Below, piece after piece: positions 41,659 through 53,400 of a stretch of DNA of 64,000 nt. How positions within the stretch are numbered: position 1 is the stretch's first letter; the number at the start of each line of letters is the position of its first letter. The stretch lies in contig JAWKAU010000257.1 of assembly GCA_033398695.1 (NCBI GenBank), positions 90,001 to 154,000 on the forward strand. Reading direction: 5' to 3'. Origin of the DNA: Orobanche coerulescens (taxonomy: Eukaryota; Streptophyta; Magnoliopsida; Lamiales; Orobanchaceae). The position numbers and the translations under genes are program-made. Under the pieces are notes generated by a model. The model ran no database searches and was not told the DNA's origin. It was given only the letters and a program-made list of their open reading frames with translations.

Positions 41659-43434
41659 ATGACGTCCGTTACTACATCGAAGAGAGCCATTCTCCGAACC
41701 GCCGGACACCATATCCCGGCTCAATCCGAACCCCAGCCGACGGCTGGGGGAAGCCACGACAACGCGAGACTCTCGATCCCGCACCTGAGGAATGGCCCCA
41801 ACCTCTCACTCGACCAGTTCCAAATCGAGGAACAGATAGAGGAGGCTATGGCCATCCTAAAAGAGCGACGGAGAGCATGCACGTCGCCCGCAATAACTCC
41901 CTCAACCATCCGCCGCATGGGCAAACGGAAATTCAATGGGCTACTGGGCGAGCGATCGTCAGAAAGCCCCGATTCGCGAGAAAAGGCTCTCGCACGACCG
42001 GACGGGTCCGTATTCAGTCGCTTGGGACGCGACCCATCATGGCGACCGGGGCATTCTGGTCCCAACCACGAAACGACGGAATCCGAATCCGTCACCAAGA
42101 GTTCGGCATACCCGACTCCCAGCCGAACACCAGCCTACCGTTTGGCTCCCGCTCTGATTGCTAGAGGATCAGTACTTGATCGCCTCGGCTCCCGCTCCGA
42201 ACGTCTGATCGCGAGCAGCCAGGCCACGGCAATGGCTGCTATGCAACGCCAGCTCGACGAGATGAAAGCACTCTTGGACACTGGGGCAAGCACCAGCAGA
42301 AAGATCATCGGGCCGACCGAGCCACTCGCGGTCCACATCGAGCTAGCCCCCATGTAACCAAGGATCGCTCCTCCCAAAACACCTCTGCATGAAGGGAGAT
42401 CGGACCCCAAAACCCACCTAAGTAAATTCCGAATTTATATGACTGGGTGTGGGGCATCAGACGCGACCAAATGCCGAATCTTCCCATTAACATTGGGCGA
42501 GCTGGCCCATAGGTGGTACGTCTCACTACCACCACGATCGATCATCTCCTTTGAGAAACTGGCGAATGACTTCACGTCATACTTTGCCACCAAGGTCGCC
42601 AGACCAGGAGGCCCCCACCGTGTGATGAAAATCAGGCAGGGGGAAGACAAAACCGATGCAGATTACATCGACCGAGTAGACGAAATCATCCTCACCGGCG
42701 AACCTGTCAGTGACGAGCTCGCTCTCTATTCGGTCCTGGGGGGATTCTACGGTCATTCACCCATGTTTAGACATCTCACCAAGGATATCCCCCTAACCTA
42801 CGCGATCTTCCGCGCTAAGGCTGCCGACTTTCTGGCCAGGCAAAGGCTACTCACCCTCCGCCTAGGCGAGGAAATGCCTCCTCCTGCACGAAAGACGGCG
42901 ATCGCCAAAGCCAAGAAGACGGTCGCCACGCTATCCCGCGGCCTCAGGGCCATCGAGGATGTGGAAGCCCATCTCCTCCACAAGTTCAACCGAACTCCAG
43001 CCCACATTTTCTACGCCATCAAGGGGCACAAACCGCTGAACAAGCCAAAGGCTATAAGGGACCACGGTCACCTAGACCACAATCAATATTGTGCTTACCA
43101 TAAGAGTCCCGGCCACAGCACCAACCAATGCCGCGACCTCCTCGCATGCCTCCGAGATTGTTCGAGGAGGGCAAGTTGGACAGCTTATTGGCTTAGCCGG
43201 AGCCCCTACCAATCTCCCAACACGATCGTCCGAGTCGAACGCGAACAGGCTGGAAGGCTCATACGAGCCGACCCCTCGATCAACCTCAGCGACCGTCCCT
43301 ACATGCTTCAATCAAGAGAAGGGAACTTCGGAAGTCTCTCCCCGATTTCCCACCTCATTGAACAAAGGCTACTGCCTGATCTAATGCTTCGAAAAACTGG
43401 AGGACTCGCTCGCCATCTACAGTTCATCATCTAA
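41659..43434 (+). pseudogene. Tat-like gag with one internal stop
   Basis: Frame of 592 codons from the ATG at 41659 with one stop (TAA, 42355-42357; CAA would be the ordinary codon). The first 230 residues are a charged, disordered N-terminal region. After the stop comes the retrotransposon gag core: HEGRSDPKTHLSKFRIYM, GASDATKCRIFPLTLGELAH, RWYVSLPPRSI, SFEKLANDF, RQGEDKTDADYIDRV. A zinc-knuckle-like YCAYHKSPGHSTNQC is at 43090-43135. After it a frameshift near 43,170 sends the C-terminus into another frame. Gag forms the particle. No protease or RT follows. Confidence 0.85.
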
Positions 43435-44471
43435 CATTTTGGACTAAGGCACGAGATCGCCTCCCCCACACAACGTACACCGTCGAAGGTCGGCATTTAA
43501 CATGACGATACGAGGTGGAAGAGTGCAACCATGGTCCTGGTGGTCGATGGAACCAACTGCTTAGGCCATGCAAGGTTCCTTTGGGCTGAGATCGCTCGCC
43601 CTTCGTTTAAATACGAGGCGGGCGTAGTCGAAGGACCCTCCAAACAAATCAGTGGACACGATTGCCCGCCCTCGAAGGTCCGTCACTTAGCATGATGGAT
43701 CCTTCACGGACAATGCGATGCATCCCTAACCCCGTCTCAACGTATACCGTCAATGATTGCCATCTAAACAAGACGATCCGAGGTAGAAAAGAGCTAACTA
43801 TCCGCGGACGTGGAGTTGATTAATCCGACGACGCCCCGCGCAAGGACTCCTCCAGACCAAGACCGCACGCCCTTCGTTTGAATACGAGGTGAGGCGCAGC
43901 CTAACGGATGACCCTCACAATAAAATGAGTCACGAGACAGACAATGTCGCTCGCGCACAATACATGATCATGGAGATCGGTCCATAAAACTCCACGATCG
44001 TGCACGGCTCCTCAGGACCGAGATGGATGGCTTTCCTCGAGGATTCGACAAAATTAAAGACCGCTCACTCAACGATTTATTTTCGTCCCCTTACTTTCAC
44101 TAAGTGAACAAAAACAAGGGGGAAGAGTTGCGGACTACCTATACGATGATCGTCCCTATCCAATCACATACGGAGATCGACAATTAGCAGATGTTTATGC
44201 GGCGATCGAATTTGTTGTAAAAGTTATCTATTTGAGTTTATCAATTCAAGTAGACTTACACACGCAACAATCCCTCCTCATACAGTTGTACAAAGTCAAG
44301 CAAAAGACTCAAAAAGCAATCATTCAAGCGATAAATCAAAGAATCAAACGTTCATTTCATTACTTGAACTCCCAAAGGTACACACACGGTCGCCCGAAGA
44401 CCTAAGTACTACAAGGAAAAGCTACAAAATTACGAGGCAAGAAAAACTAAAACAAACAAAAACGAGGTGCC
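43435..44471. other. Noncoding spacer between gag and the antisense gene
   Basis: About 1 kb with no pol motif in any frame. Contains a repeated motif CCCTTCGTTTGAATACGAGG-like (about 43,600 and 43,870) and several CGATCG or GATCG words. This is where protease and RT would lie in a full element. Confidence 0.6.
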
Positions 44472-47100
44472 TCAGGCCCCTGCCTGGCCTTCGCCTTCAG
44501 CTTCCGGAGCGGCCTCCCCATCTTTCGGAGCGTCGAGATGAACAAGGTTCGCCGGAGCCGGATACCAGCTCAAGTCCACACCGATATCCGCGAGATCCAG
44601 GACCGGCAAGGAGAAAGCAGGATGGAGAGAATGCTCCAACGCATACGCCTTGAAGTTCTCAGCAAGTGGGCCGACCTCCAACCCTCCCTTCTTGGCAGCT
44701 CGGATCGAGTCGGCGAATTCCATATAGTAGGCAAACTCGCTGACAAACTCCAAGTTGAGAAAGGGATCGGCCTTGGTCGCCTCTACCTCCCCTTTCAGCT
44801 CCGCCATCGCCTGTTGCGCGCCCTGGAGCTCGGCTTCCCTTGCAGTCGTCTCTCCTCTCGACTCCGCCAACTCGCTATTCAGACGAGCGACGGTCACCTT
44901 CAGTTGATCGGCCTCCTTCTCAGCGGCCAACTGCAACTGTTGAGCATCTGTCATCCGGTCCCTAAATCGGTCGACCGTCGCCCGGGCTTCCTCGGCATCC
45001 TTCCTCGCCAGCTCAAGTTCATGGCTCGCCCGCTTGGCTGCATCCAAGGAGTCCTTCTCCATTGCCACAATCTTGTCGGCGAACTCGGCGTTCTCTTTCC
45101 GAGCTGCCTCGAGATTCGCCTGCAGGCGAGTAGTTGAAGGATGCCCCTCAAACTCCTGCACAGCCTAGGCAGCCATGGTCGCCGCCTGAAGAGAAAGGGC
45201 GAAAGCAGCCTGCATCGAACTCCCAGATTGCTGACTAGCGATCGCATCTAGGTCCGTCGTCCAGGCTTTCGGCAGAGCGGAAACGGCCAGGTTGATGTAT
45301 AACGGGATATCACAGGGTTGGCGAGGAGATCGGCTCGCCAGAAAATCCCGCACCATCGGCGGACAAGATGGATCAGTGCTACGGATCCTGCATCAAGCAA
45401 CAGAAGTTAGCACATCTCCCACGCAAATAACAATTTTTAACTCAGCAAACAAAGTCTACCTCTCGGCTCTCTCAGGATCGTGACCGAAGTATGGCTTCCC
45501 GCGAGGGGTCTCAGCTTCGGCGATCGCCATCTCCCGCAGGAAAGTCGCAGAGGGTGTAGGCTCATTCTCCGGAGGAACAACGGTGATCGGAGGCGCGGTG
45601 ATCGGCACCTCGCTGGCAGGGGCAGAAACTAGAGTTTCTCCCGACCTCTGCCGTTTGCGATTCGTCCGAAGACCCTCCTCCTGGACTTCCTCCTCGACGA
45701 CGATCGGCTCTATGCGGGGCTCCACCTCCGGAACGATAGGTAACGCCACAGGAGGAGCTCGAGAGGACTTATTCTGGCGAAGACGGCCCAATACTCCAGG
45801 GTTCGACATAGCTATCTCCAGCAGGGGCTCCAAAAAGCGAGGTAAACAAACCTCTTCAACGAGGACAACCAAACCACAGTTAGACCTATTCCTCCAACAG
45901 GACGATCGCCCAACAAATGGAGATCGTAGAAATTCGTACCTGAGACCAAGAGATGTCTCGGGAAATGGAATAGCCGAGCAGACAACCAACGACTCTCCCT
46001 GTTGATCCATTGAGCATCTAAGTCGTCGTCCGGCAAACTCCGTATCCGCTCCCAGACGACCACAAAATCAAAAGATAGCTCTTCGATCGCCGGAATGTGG
46101 AAACCTGCAAAAGCAAGACCAAATTAGATCAGTTCAGAACATATCCGAACAAAGGGAGAGTCCGATCCCTTACCAGGATTCCTCTCCCGAAAGCTAGTGG
46201 GGATCTCCAGCTCGCCAGTGGGGTTGTCGCTCGCTGAGGCTTTCCAGGCACTGGCGACCCAGAACCACTTCGCCAGATCGCCCCGCACCTTGTTCGGGAC
46301 TCCAAGGATCACCCGACCGGATCGGCCTTGTATATGATAGCCTCCGACCGACCCTTTCTGAACCGTCATCTTGAACAGGTGGTTCATCTCCGACGACGAA
46401 GGGAGGCGGTACAGTCGATGACCGCCGAACAAGGTGAGAGTGCAAATTATCTGGAGCCAAGCATTTGGCGTCAGCTGGAGTGGCGCCACGTTCCAAGCAG
46501 CCAACAGATGGGAGACGGAGAATGACAAAGGAAATCGCAACCCTACCTCCATGATCGCTTCGTTCACAGCGACCATCCCCTACGGAGGCTGATCGGCTCT
46601 CTCATTCTCAGCCGGCACAAAGAGATCCACATCTGAAGGGATATGAAACCTCGTCCTCCAGACGGCCAGATCCTTCCTGGTCGCCAAACTCCTGATTTGG
46701 CCAAGAGACCACAGAGATCGCTGAGCAGCCCGAAATAGCGATCGCTTGCGAGGTTGATAAGGATGAGTAATCGAATATTCCCGATAATTGAACTTAGGAT
46801 ACGGGCTGTCCAACCTCTCCATTATTTCAGCAAATGCCGCATAAGCCTAGCCAAAGGCACTGTGCCGCTCCCAGTAGGCCCTGATCGCAAGATCTCTCTC
46901 CATCTACGAGCATCTGTGTTCGACGGCCGCCTCCTTAGCCACATCGGCCTCATTGAACAGCACCTCAACTTCCGCAGGATCGATACCGGCTCGAATAGCC
47001 TCAGCGGCCGTCTCCAGATGGAAATCTGCGGAGGATCCTCCCCGAACATTAGAAGTCACAGCGGCGGAGGGGGTGCCCTTTTCCCGACGAAGAAGATGTT
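44472..47100 (-). pseudogene. Spliced antisense gene: putative gypsy-type transposon domain plus coiled coil
   Basis: Four minus-strand exons: about 47100-46174, 46104-45940, 45811-45460, 45387-44472. The introns (46105-46173, 45812-45939, 45388-45459) all have GT-AG ends and keep one frame. Exon 1 carries the 'putative gypsy-type transposon' domain (Pfam PF04195): WRTRFHIPSDVDLFVPAENE, then GLRFPLSFSVSHLLAAWNVA and LTPNAWLQIICTL. Exons 2-3 are a linker with a P/E-rich region. Exon 4 is a long coiled coil (LEAARKENAEFADKIVAMEK) ending with an EFAYYMEFADSIRAAKK block. Four TAG stops (46904-46906, 46847-46849, 46580-46582, 45165-45167) inactivate it. Full Tat elements are known to carry such extra ORFs; their function is not established. 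Confidence 0.8.
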
Positions 47101-47260
47101 CTAGACATTCTCGAATTCAAGATGAGGAGAAGAGGAGTGTTTTCTTACCACGGATCGAATCGATCGACGATCGGCAGTCAGATCTTCAGAAAATTCTTCA
47201 GCGTTGTTATCCTTCTTTCTCCGATTAAAATGCGTAAGAATGAACACTGCAGCCCTACAC

Positions 47261-47272
47261 CTTTTTATAGGA
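47261..47272 (-). promoter_or_regulatory. TATA box of the antisense gene
   Basis: Minus strand CTCCTATAAAAAGGTG, a strong TATA consensus placed about 30 bases upstream of the likely 5' untranslated region (around 47,235) and 170 bases upstream of the coding frame. No other TATA box of this quality lies nearby on this strand. Confidence 0.6.
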
Positions 47273-47617
47273 GATGGCAGGGACTTCAGTGCAATTAAGG
47301 AGGTTCTCAGGGGTTGAAGTGCAACCGTCGCATTTATTGACCCCCTGGAAACCCGCGTACGTGTCTTTTCAAGGACGCGTCAGTCGAGGAGTCATAAATG
47401 ACTGCCGGCCTCCCCCAATAGGAACCCGACACGTGCCTGAAAGACTTTTCCGCATCCGCTGCCATTTCCCGCTCTTTTCAGCGACCTATCAGGTCGTCCA
47501 AATTCAGAATCAATCAGCTCAAAGACGATCGCCAATTCAGTAAAATGCAGAGTCACTCATCATAATTCAGCGATCGCCAGCAGAACCACCTCACCCCACG
47601 TTTCCAACATAAGAGCG

Positions 47618-47631
47618 AGCTGGGGAGCAAT
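47618..47631 (+). promoter_or_regulatory. Polypurine tract of the Tat-like element
   Basis: GCTGGGGAGCAAT directly precedes the right LTR, the expected place for plus-strand priming. Confidence 0.6.
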
Positions 47632-48752
47632 TGTTGTGTCGAGATTTATTCACCTCAACAGGCGATCGATTACAAGGCCGAGCGACCGAGTCCACAACCA
47701 ATCAAACTATGGCGGACTCGCCTAACCAAAGATACCAGACCACCTTCGAGTATCTAGCGATTGACTCCAAAGGCGATCGCCCCTTGGCACCTAGCGACCG
47801 ACTCTGATGCCCGACTTAAGACGATCGTCCTTTGCCACAGACAGAGACCATCGTCCGTCAAAGTCCACGAAGACTGGATCTCAAAGCAACGCCCATGTGC
47901 AGATCCCCGACAAGCGCCGCGTTTCATGGATCGTTGACCACAGCCTGTCACCACCTTCTCACCTACCGACAAGCCCGCCGAAACGTACAAGGTGGGACCG
48001 CCCGTGACAGCAACTCAGATGCGTGCAGACTTCTCATTGGACCGCACAGCTGACTGCCAGCAACTCCTGCAGACTTTAAAGAGACAAGCCCATGTGCTAA
48101 AAGACGATCGCCCGCTTATTATAATACAGCAAAGGCGATCGCCCAGCATGTCCAAGTGCTATAAATAGAGAACCTCCATCTACAGGAAAGGGGTTCACGA
48201 CTTCTTCATTCGGTTCACGAATTCTCCATTAAGTTCAGAGAAAGAACATACAACCATACATACTTTTAAGCTCCCAGCTCCCTCTCCCGAATCTACCTCA
48301 GGATTTCTCTCTCAGCACGTCTCTAGCAGAAGACGGTCGGCAGAGGCAAGAAATCTCCACAGTGCAGATTCAAAGAGACTCACAAGCCCAGGAGCTTAAA
48401 CATTCAGCAGCTAGACACCGTGAGAGACTGTCGATTTCTCATGGTTATTACAGCTCACCAACGTTGTTACAAGAACTCGCAGAGCATCATATCTGGTTCT
48501 TCCGGCAATCTACACGCTCACCAGCTAAGATAACAAGGGTCTTTACACTCATTGTAATTGTACTCTTACATTAATACTTGTATCCCCGAATATTTGTATT
48601 AATAATATCTCGCGAGACCATTCAAGCCCGGGACTAACAACCCCGGCAAATCTTGTGTTATTTACTTTTTCCACGGAAGTGTTCTCGCACTTTGTTTGCT
48701 ATCCACTCATTCCAGCAATATCTATCTCCGGATAATATTTTGGGTAACAACA
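47632..48752 (+). repeat. Right LTR of the Tat-like element
   Basis: 1,121 bases, starting TGTTGTGTCGAGATTTATTC and ending TTTTGGGTAACAACA. It contains five CGATCG words, a TATA box at 48,159-48,168 and the single empty-site copy of the L1 target sequence. Confidence 0.95.
48159..48168 (+). promoter_or_regulatory. LTR TATA box (right copy)
   Basis: CTATAAATAG. In the left LTR this would drive the element; here it could read out into the flanking CACTA element. Confidence 0.75.
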
Positions 48753-48989
48753 ATAAATATGGATTTATGTATTTTTGTTACTTCTTATCTTGCATTATGA
48801 AGAGATAATTATAAAAATCAATCGGAGGTTCTGAAATCGCACAGGGCTAAAAAAAAAAAAATTGGTCATTGTACTGAAATAAATAAGGAGATATAATACT
48901 GCCTTACGAAAATAAAATTCAGCTCCATTGGGTAATACATACATTATGGAAGGTACGTGGTTATTTACTACCACTGCTACAAAATCGGC

Positions 48990-49380
48990 CTTTAACAACG
49001 CCATTTTAATAGCGGTTGTTCGGAAACCGCTGTTAAAATAACGCGGTGATATACTTATAAATTTTGTGTAACATATTTAACCACGGTTTTTAAAAGAAAA
49101 CGCTGTTAAAATAGCATTTTAATAGTGGCTATCAATAACCGTTGTTAAAAGGAACACTAACAGCGGTTATTTTGATAATCAATGTGAAGTATTTCCAAGA
49201 GAAAAAAAAATTAACAGCAGTTTTTTAGAAAAACCGTTGTTGTATTGCATAAGTTTAACATCGGTTGTTTAAACAATCGCTGTTAATTGGCCAAACAAGA
49301 ACGACAGTGGTTATTTTTAACAACCGCTGTTAAATTGCAACAGTAACAGCGATTGTTTTTTACAACCGCTGTTAAAATTT
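48990..49380. repeat. CACTA subterminal repeat array
   Basis: At least ten copies of a 10-12 base motif, AACAGCGGTT or its complement AACCGCTGTT, in both orientations and irregularly spaced. In CACTA elements such repeats are the binding sites of the second element protein (TnpA-like). Confidence 0.88.
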
Positions 49381-50996
49381 CCTAAAAATAACAAAAAGAG
49401 AAATATTTCTCTCACGAACCTGTTTCTCCTCTCTCTGAAAATAACAAATCTTCGTCATTCAAGTCAGCCACGTCTCTGAAAATAACAAATCCATCACCGC
49501 GAACTTGAACTCTTCTTACGTCGCGACGTCGTTCTCGCCCGCCGCGCCTTCGTCGTTCCCTCAGCCACGTCCTACCATCGTCTTGTTCACCGGTCTGCTA
49601 AGTCGAAATTTTTTTTTTCTGGTTCCAGCCTTCTCCGTAACCTCAATTGCAGCTCTCTCTGAGCCGCCTCGCTTCCAATCGCCTCCAGCCGACCTCCATC
49701 CTCCGCCTCGGTCAACGTCCGGCCGGCCCCAAACCCCATTGCAGTCATCCCTCAGGTATGCTTGTTGCCTCAATTTTTGGTGCTTGAAACTTCTTATTCC
49801 ACTATATGGATGAATATGAATTTATATGATTAGAATAAGCTGTGATGTTAGATACTGCAGTTGCGAGATTTCTGCCATATCAATTGTGTGATACAAGTTA
49901 TAATTTCTCTTTTCCAATTGTGTGTTTGCAACTTATGGCTGATATCTATATTATGCATATAAGGTATTTGATAAATTGCGAGAGAGATAAGAGTAAAAGT
50001 TTGTAGGTCAAACAAAGATACGTAGCATCATAAAAAAACAATAACTTATGCAAACCTTATTAGAATCCAAAATCTCATGATTAGAGATAAATTATGTCAT
50101 GCCACTTTTTGTTATTAAACAAGGTAAAACTATCTAAAATAAAACATAAATAAAGGCTTGATTGATGTGGGATACTTCTATATATGTTGTGTAATTTGCA
50201 TCTCTGAAGTTGTGGAATTGGGGTTGCTTCTTCCTGTAGCAAAATTAGACTGATGTTGTTGTGCATTGGGGCTATCCGGTTGTATATTTTGGGGCTGTTT
50301 GGTGGTGTAGGAATTGGGTGATTAACGGCAGAAATAATGGGGCTGAATCTGATCGAAGTGGCTGCAAAACTCCCTTCTTATATAAGTGCAGATTAGCAGC
50401 ATTAACCACCCCGTTTTATTTGCTGCTGTTTTACTTTATTTTTTTTTCAGTGGAAAAAATTTCCTTGAAGAAAAGTATTAATTAATCAAGATTATCAATT
50501 AATCCACTTAAATCATACACCAAGTACTTTATGTCGGGATCGGTAAAAAATATTATTTAATAGAGTTTATTAATTTATCGAGTATTAATTCATAGAGGTT
50601 CTACTGTATTAGGTGGTTGTTGCATACGGAAATTGTAGCTGTAATATGAAAAAGACCAAGTGATTTTCAGATAATAAAATGCCATTTGTTAGCTTAAATA
50701 AGTGATTTTCAGATTCATTGCAATAGTTGTAACTGTTATGTGATTGGGTGACATTTAGACGTGTATTTATCCTCTAGCAATTTGATTAGGTATGAGAGTT
50801 ATCATTAACCATACCGCGTGTAGTTAACTTCACAGTTCACACATAATTTAGGTATAATTATGATTAAAATCAATATTAATAGCAATAACAGTTGTACGTT
50901 CTTGGTAGAAGATTAAAATAACACTAAATGTGGTTGGTTCTAACTAAAGGAATTGTAAGTTGAATTTCACTATGTGTACAACAAAAAAGAAGAAAA
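49381..50996. other. CACTA leader / intron, nothing else recognised
   Basis: AT-rich apart from the 49,480-49,760 GC-rich block. That block encodes a frame rich in S, P and R starting MNSSYVATSFSPAAPSSFPQ, with a donor-like CAG/GTATGC near 49,755, which may be a captured host 5' exon or the element's own first exon. Confidence 0.4.
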
Positions 50997-52599
50997 ATGG
51001 ATCGAAGTTGGATGAATGCAAGTCATAGCAGTGATGAGTATGATAATGGAATTGAACAATTTCTTGAGTTCGCCCGACAAAATCGCCCGGAACCCGATGA
51101 AAGATATTTTTGCCCTTGTGTCAAGTGTATAAACGGGAGACGACATGAAGCTGACATAATTCGTGAGCATCTTATTTATGAGGGAATAAATACGAACTAT
51201 AGGATTTGGATATGACATGGCGAACTAGTAGACATTCCAACTGAAGACACACACGTAGATATAGATGGTGATCAATTTGAAGACATGATTCGGGATGTTG
51301 GAGAAGAATCATTCTGACGAGCGCATGTTTATGAAAATTATGATGCGTTGAAAAGTGATTCAGAGACTCCTTTATATCCGGGGTGTAAAAATTTTACACG
51401 CTTGTCTGCCGTGAAAGCAAAAAATGGGTGGAGTGATAAAAGTTTCACCGAATTGCTCGAGTTGATACAGGAGATGCTTCCAGAAGGTAATAAATTGCCT
51501 AACCGTACTTATGAGGTGAAGAAGGTTTTGTGTCCAATGGGTTTGGCGTATAAGAAAATACACGCCTGCCCTAATGATTGCATATTGTACCGAAAAGAGT
51601 TTGAATTATTGCATAAGTGTCCTAGGTGTGGGGCATCACGCTACAAAGTGAAGCATGATGATTCTAGTGATGGAGAGAGCACACAACAAGGACCTCCAGT
51701 GAAGGTGTTATGGTATCTTCTAATTATTCCATGGTTCAAGCGACCATTTGCTAATAAGGATGACGTAAAGAACCTCATATGGCACGGAAAAAGGAGAAAA
51801 TGTGATGGACTAATTTCTCATCCTGTTGATTCTGTACAGGGAAGAAAATAGATCATTTATTTCCAAATTATAGGGGTGAGGCAAGAAGCCTTAGGCTTGG
51901 ACTTGCCACAGATAGGATGAATTCGTTTGGTAATTTAAGCACTAAGTATAACTCATGGCCTGTCCTACTTGTGATCTATAATTTACTTCATTAGTTATGT
52001 ATGAAGCGGAGATATGTTATGTTGTCAATGATGATTTCAGGCCCAAAACAGCCAGGAAATGACATAGATGTTTTTCTAAGTCCGTTGATTGATGATTGAA
52101 GAATGACGTGGGACGAAGGGGTTGACGTGTTTGATGGGTACCACAACAAAGTTTCAAGCTACATGCAATGTTATTTTGTACCATTAATGACTTTCCGGCA
52201 TATGAGAACTTGAGCGGATATAGTGTGAAGGGGCATCATGCATGTCCTATATGTGAAGAAAACATAAGCTACGTTCAGTTGAAATACGAAAAAAAAAACA
52301 GTTTACACTCAACATCAGAGGTTTCTCAATCGCCATCACCCATATCGTAGAGTGATAAAAGCTTTTAATGGATACCAGAAAGTGGGATTTGCACCGACAC
52401 CATTAACAGGCGAACAAATTTACGATCACGTTAAGAATATCAATACTATATTTGGGAAAACTACAAAAAAGTCCGTTGCGACAAACATATGGAAGAAGAG
52501 GTCCATATTCTTTGAACTTCCATACTGGAGCAAACTAGATGTTAGACATTGCATAGATGTTATGCGTGTCGACAAAAATATGTGCGATAGTGTGATCGG
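50997..52599 (+). pseudogene. CACTA tnp2-type transposase, interrupted
   Basis: The start is an ATG giving MDRSWMNASHSSDEYDNGIE, the transposase-associated domain (PF13963 type) with FCPCVKCINGRR. The frame to 51,851 is open apart from two TGA stops near 51,216 (in IWI-HGE, replacing TGG) and 51,317. The tnp2 core follows: LYPGCKNFTRLSAVKAKNGW, LLPEGNKLPNRTYE, CPNDCILYRKEFELLHKCPR, then in other frames HPVDSVQ, PGNDIDVFLSPLIDD, DFPAYENLSGYSVKGHHACP and RRVIKAFNG. It ends at RVDKNMCDSVIG where the Tekay LTR starts. It is a typical plant CACTA transposase, now dead. Confidence 0.92.
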
Positions 52600-53154
52600 T
52601 GTAACACCCCCAAGATATTCGAGGTATATTACAGACTGTGGACCCCTACATGGGATCCACCAGGCTAATATCGATAAATACCGCTCTTCTAACCATCTAG
52701 GTTAGCGAGAAAATACACATCACTACGACGAAATTTAAATAAAATGCCCGGTACAACCGGTAGACCATGCATCACCAAAATCACAAATAAAATTTAGTAA
52801 TACAACCATTTCCCAAATCAAAAGCCTAAGTACTCGCGAGTACTATCTATTAGTTCACAAATTTGAAAGTAAACATTTAAAATGTGCAACTAAAAGAAAG
52901 GACTCGTTTACACACGTCAACAACCCTGGCTAGCATCCTCGTACTGCTCCAGTGCCCGCTCGACCAGCTGAACGCAACCTGAAATTCATAACACGAATTT
53001 TCCCAAAACGGGTCCCCAAAGGGGTTAACAATTACTCTAGTACAAGTAATCAAGGGAAACCATTCGCTTACACATTTCACAGTACATGCATCAATTCCAA
53101 AACCAGACATGTCTTTTCTCGGAAAACAAACAGTCAATAATCACAGTTTAAACT

Positions 53155-53400
53155 TGCCTAGGACCAGGGCTAAACCACTGGTCCCATCCGAGGCCACTAT
53201 GGACCCTCCTGGACTGGCCATAGTCAAAAACCAAAATCACGCACATGCATCGCCTAGGACCGGGGCTAAAACACCAGTCCCATCCGAGGACTCTATGGAC
53301 CCTCTCGGACTCGCTAGCCAACAAGCTCGTAAATCCGGGGCTAAACCACTGGATTCCTCTGAGGCCCCGTCAGACCCTCCCAGAGTGAGCAAAGCACACA
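53155..53400. repeat. Triplicate motif in the Tekay 1 LTR
   Basis: Three imperfect units with GGGGCTAAAACCACTGG, CCCATCCGAGG and TATGGACCCTC, spaced about 80-110 bases. Confidence 0.7.

Larger units (their letters stand above)
35876..48752 (+). mobile_element. Non-autonomous Tat-like Gypsy element: gag plus antisense gene
   Basis: The element is bounded by TGTT...AACAACA LTRs of about 1.12 kb and flanked by ATAAA on both sides (35871-35875 and 48753-48757). The left LTR is split by an L1 insertion. The internal part (41532-47631) has a plus-strand gag (41659-43434), a 1 kb spacer and an antisense multi-exon gene (44472-47100). No protease, reverse transcriptase or integrase motif exists in any frame. 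Gag resembles the Tat branch of Gypsy, known to carry extra antisense ORFs, and gag-only elements (called TR-GAG) are known in plants. It must rely on proteins from a full element. Confidence 0.9.
48972..52599 (+). mobile_element. CACTA element 1, left part
   Basis: Starts CACTGCTACAAAATCGGCC, a CACTA-type end, followed by a 400-base subterminal array of AACAGCGGTT/AACCGCTGTT. The tnp2 transposase begins at 50,997. At 52,600 the coding sequence is cut by a Tekay LTR, and the right end of this element is not in the window. The leader region 49,400-50,990 has no motif, apart from a serine- and proline-rich frame (49,505-49,813) that could be a captured 5' exon. Confidence 0.85.

Noticed and set aside
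44538..45137. 199-residue plus-strand frame
   Set aside because: It is the reverse of the coiled-coil exon. The minus frame has the domain content, the splice phase and the sensible composition.
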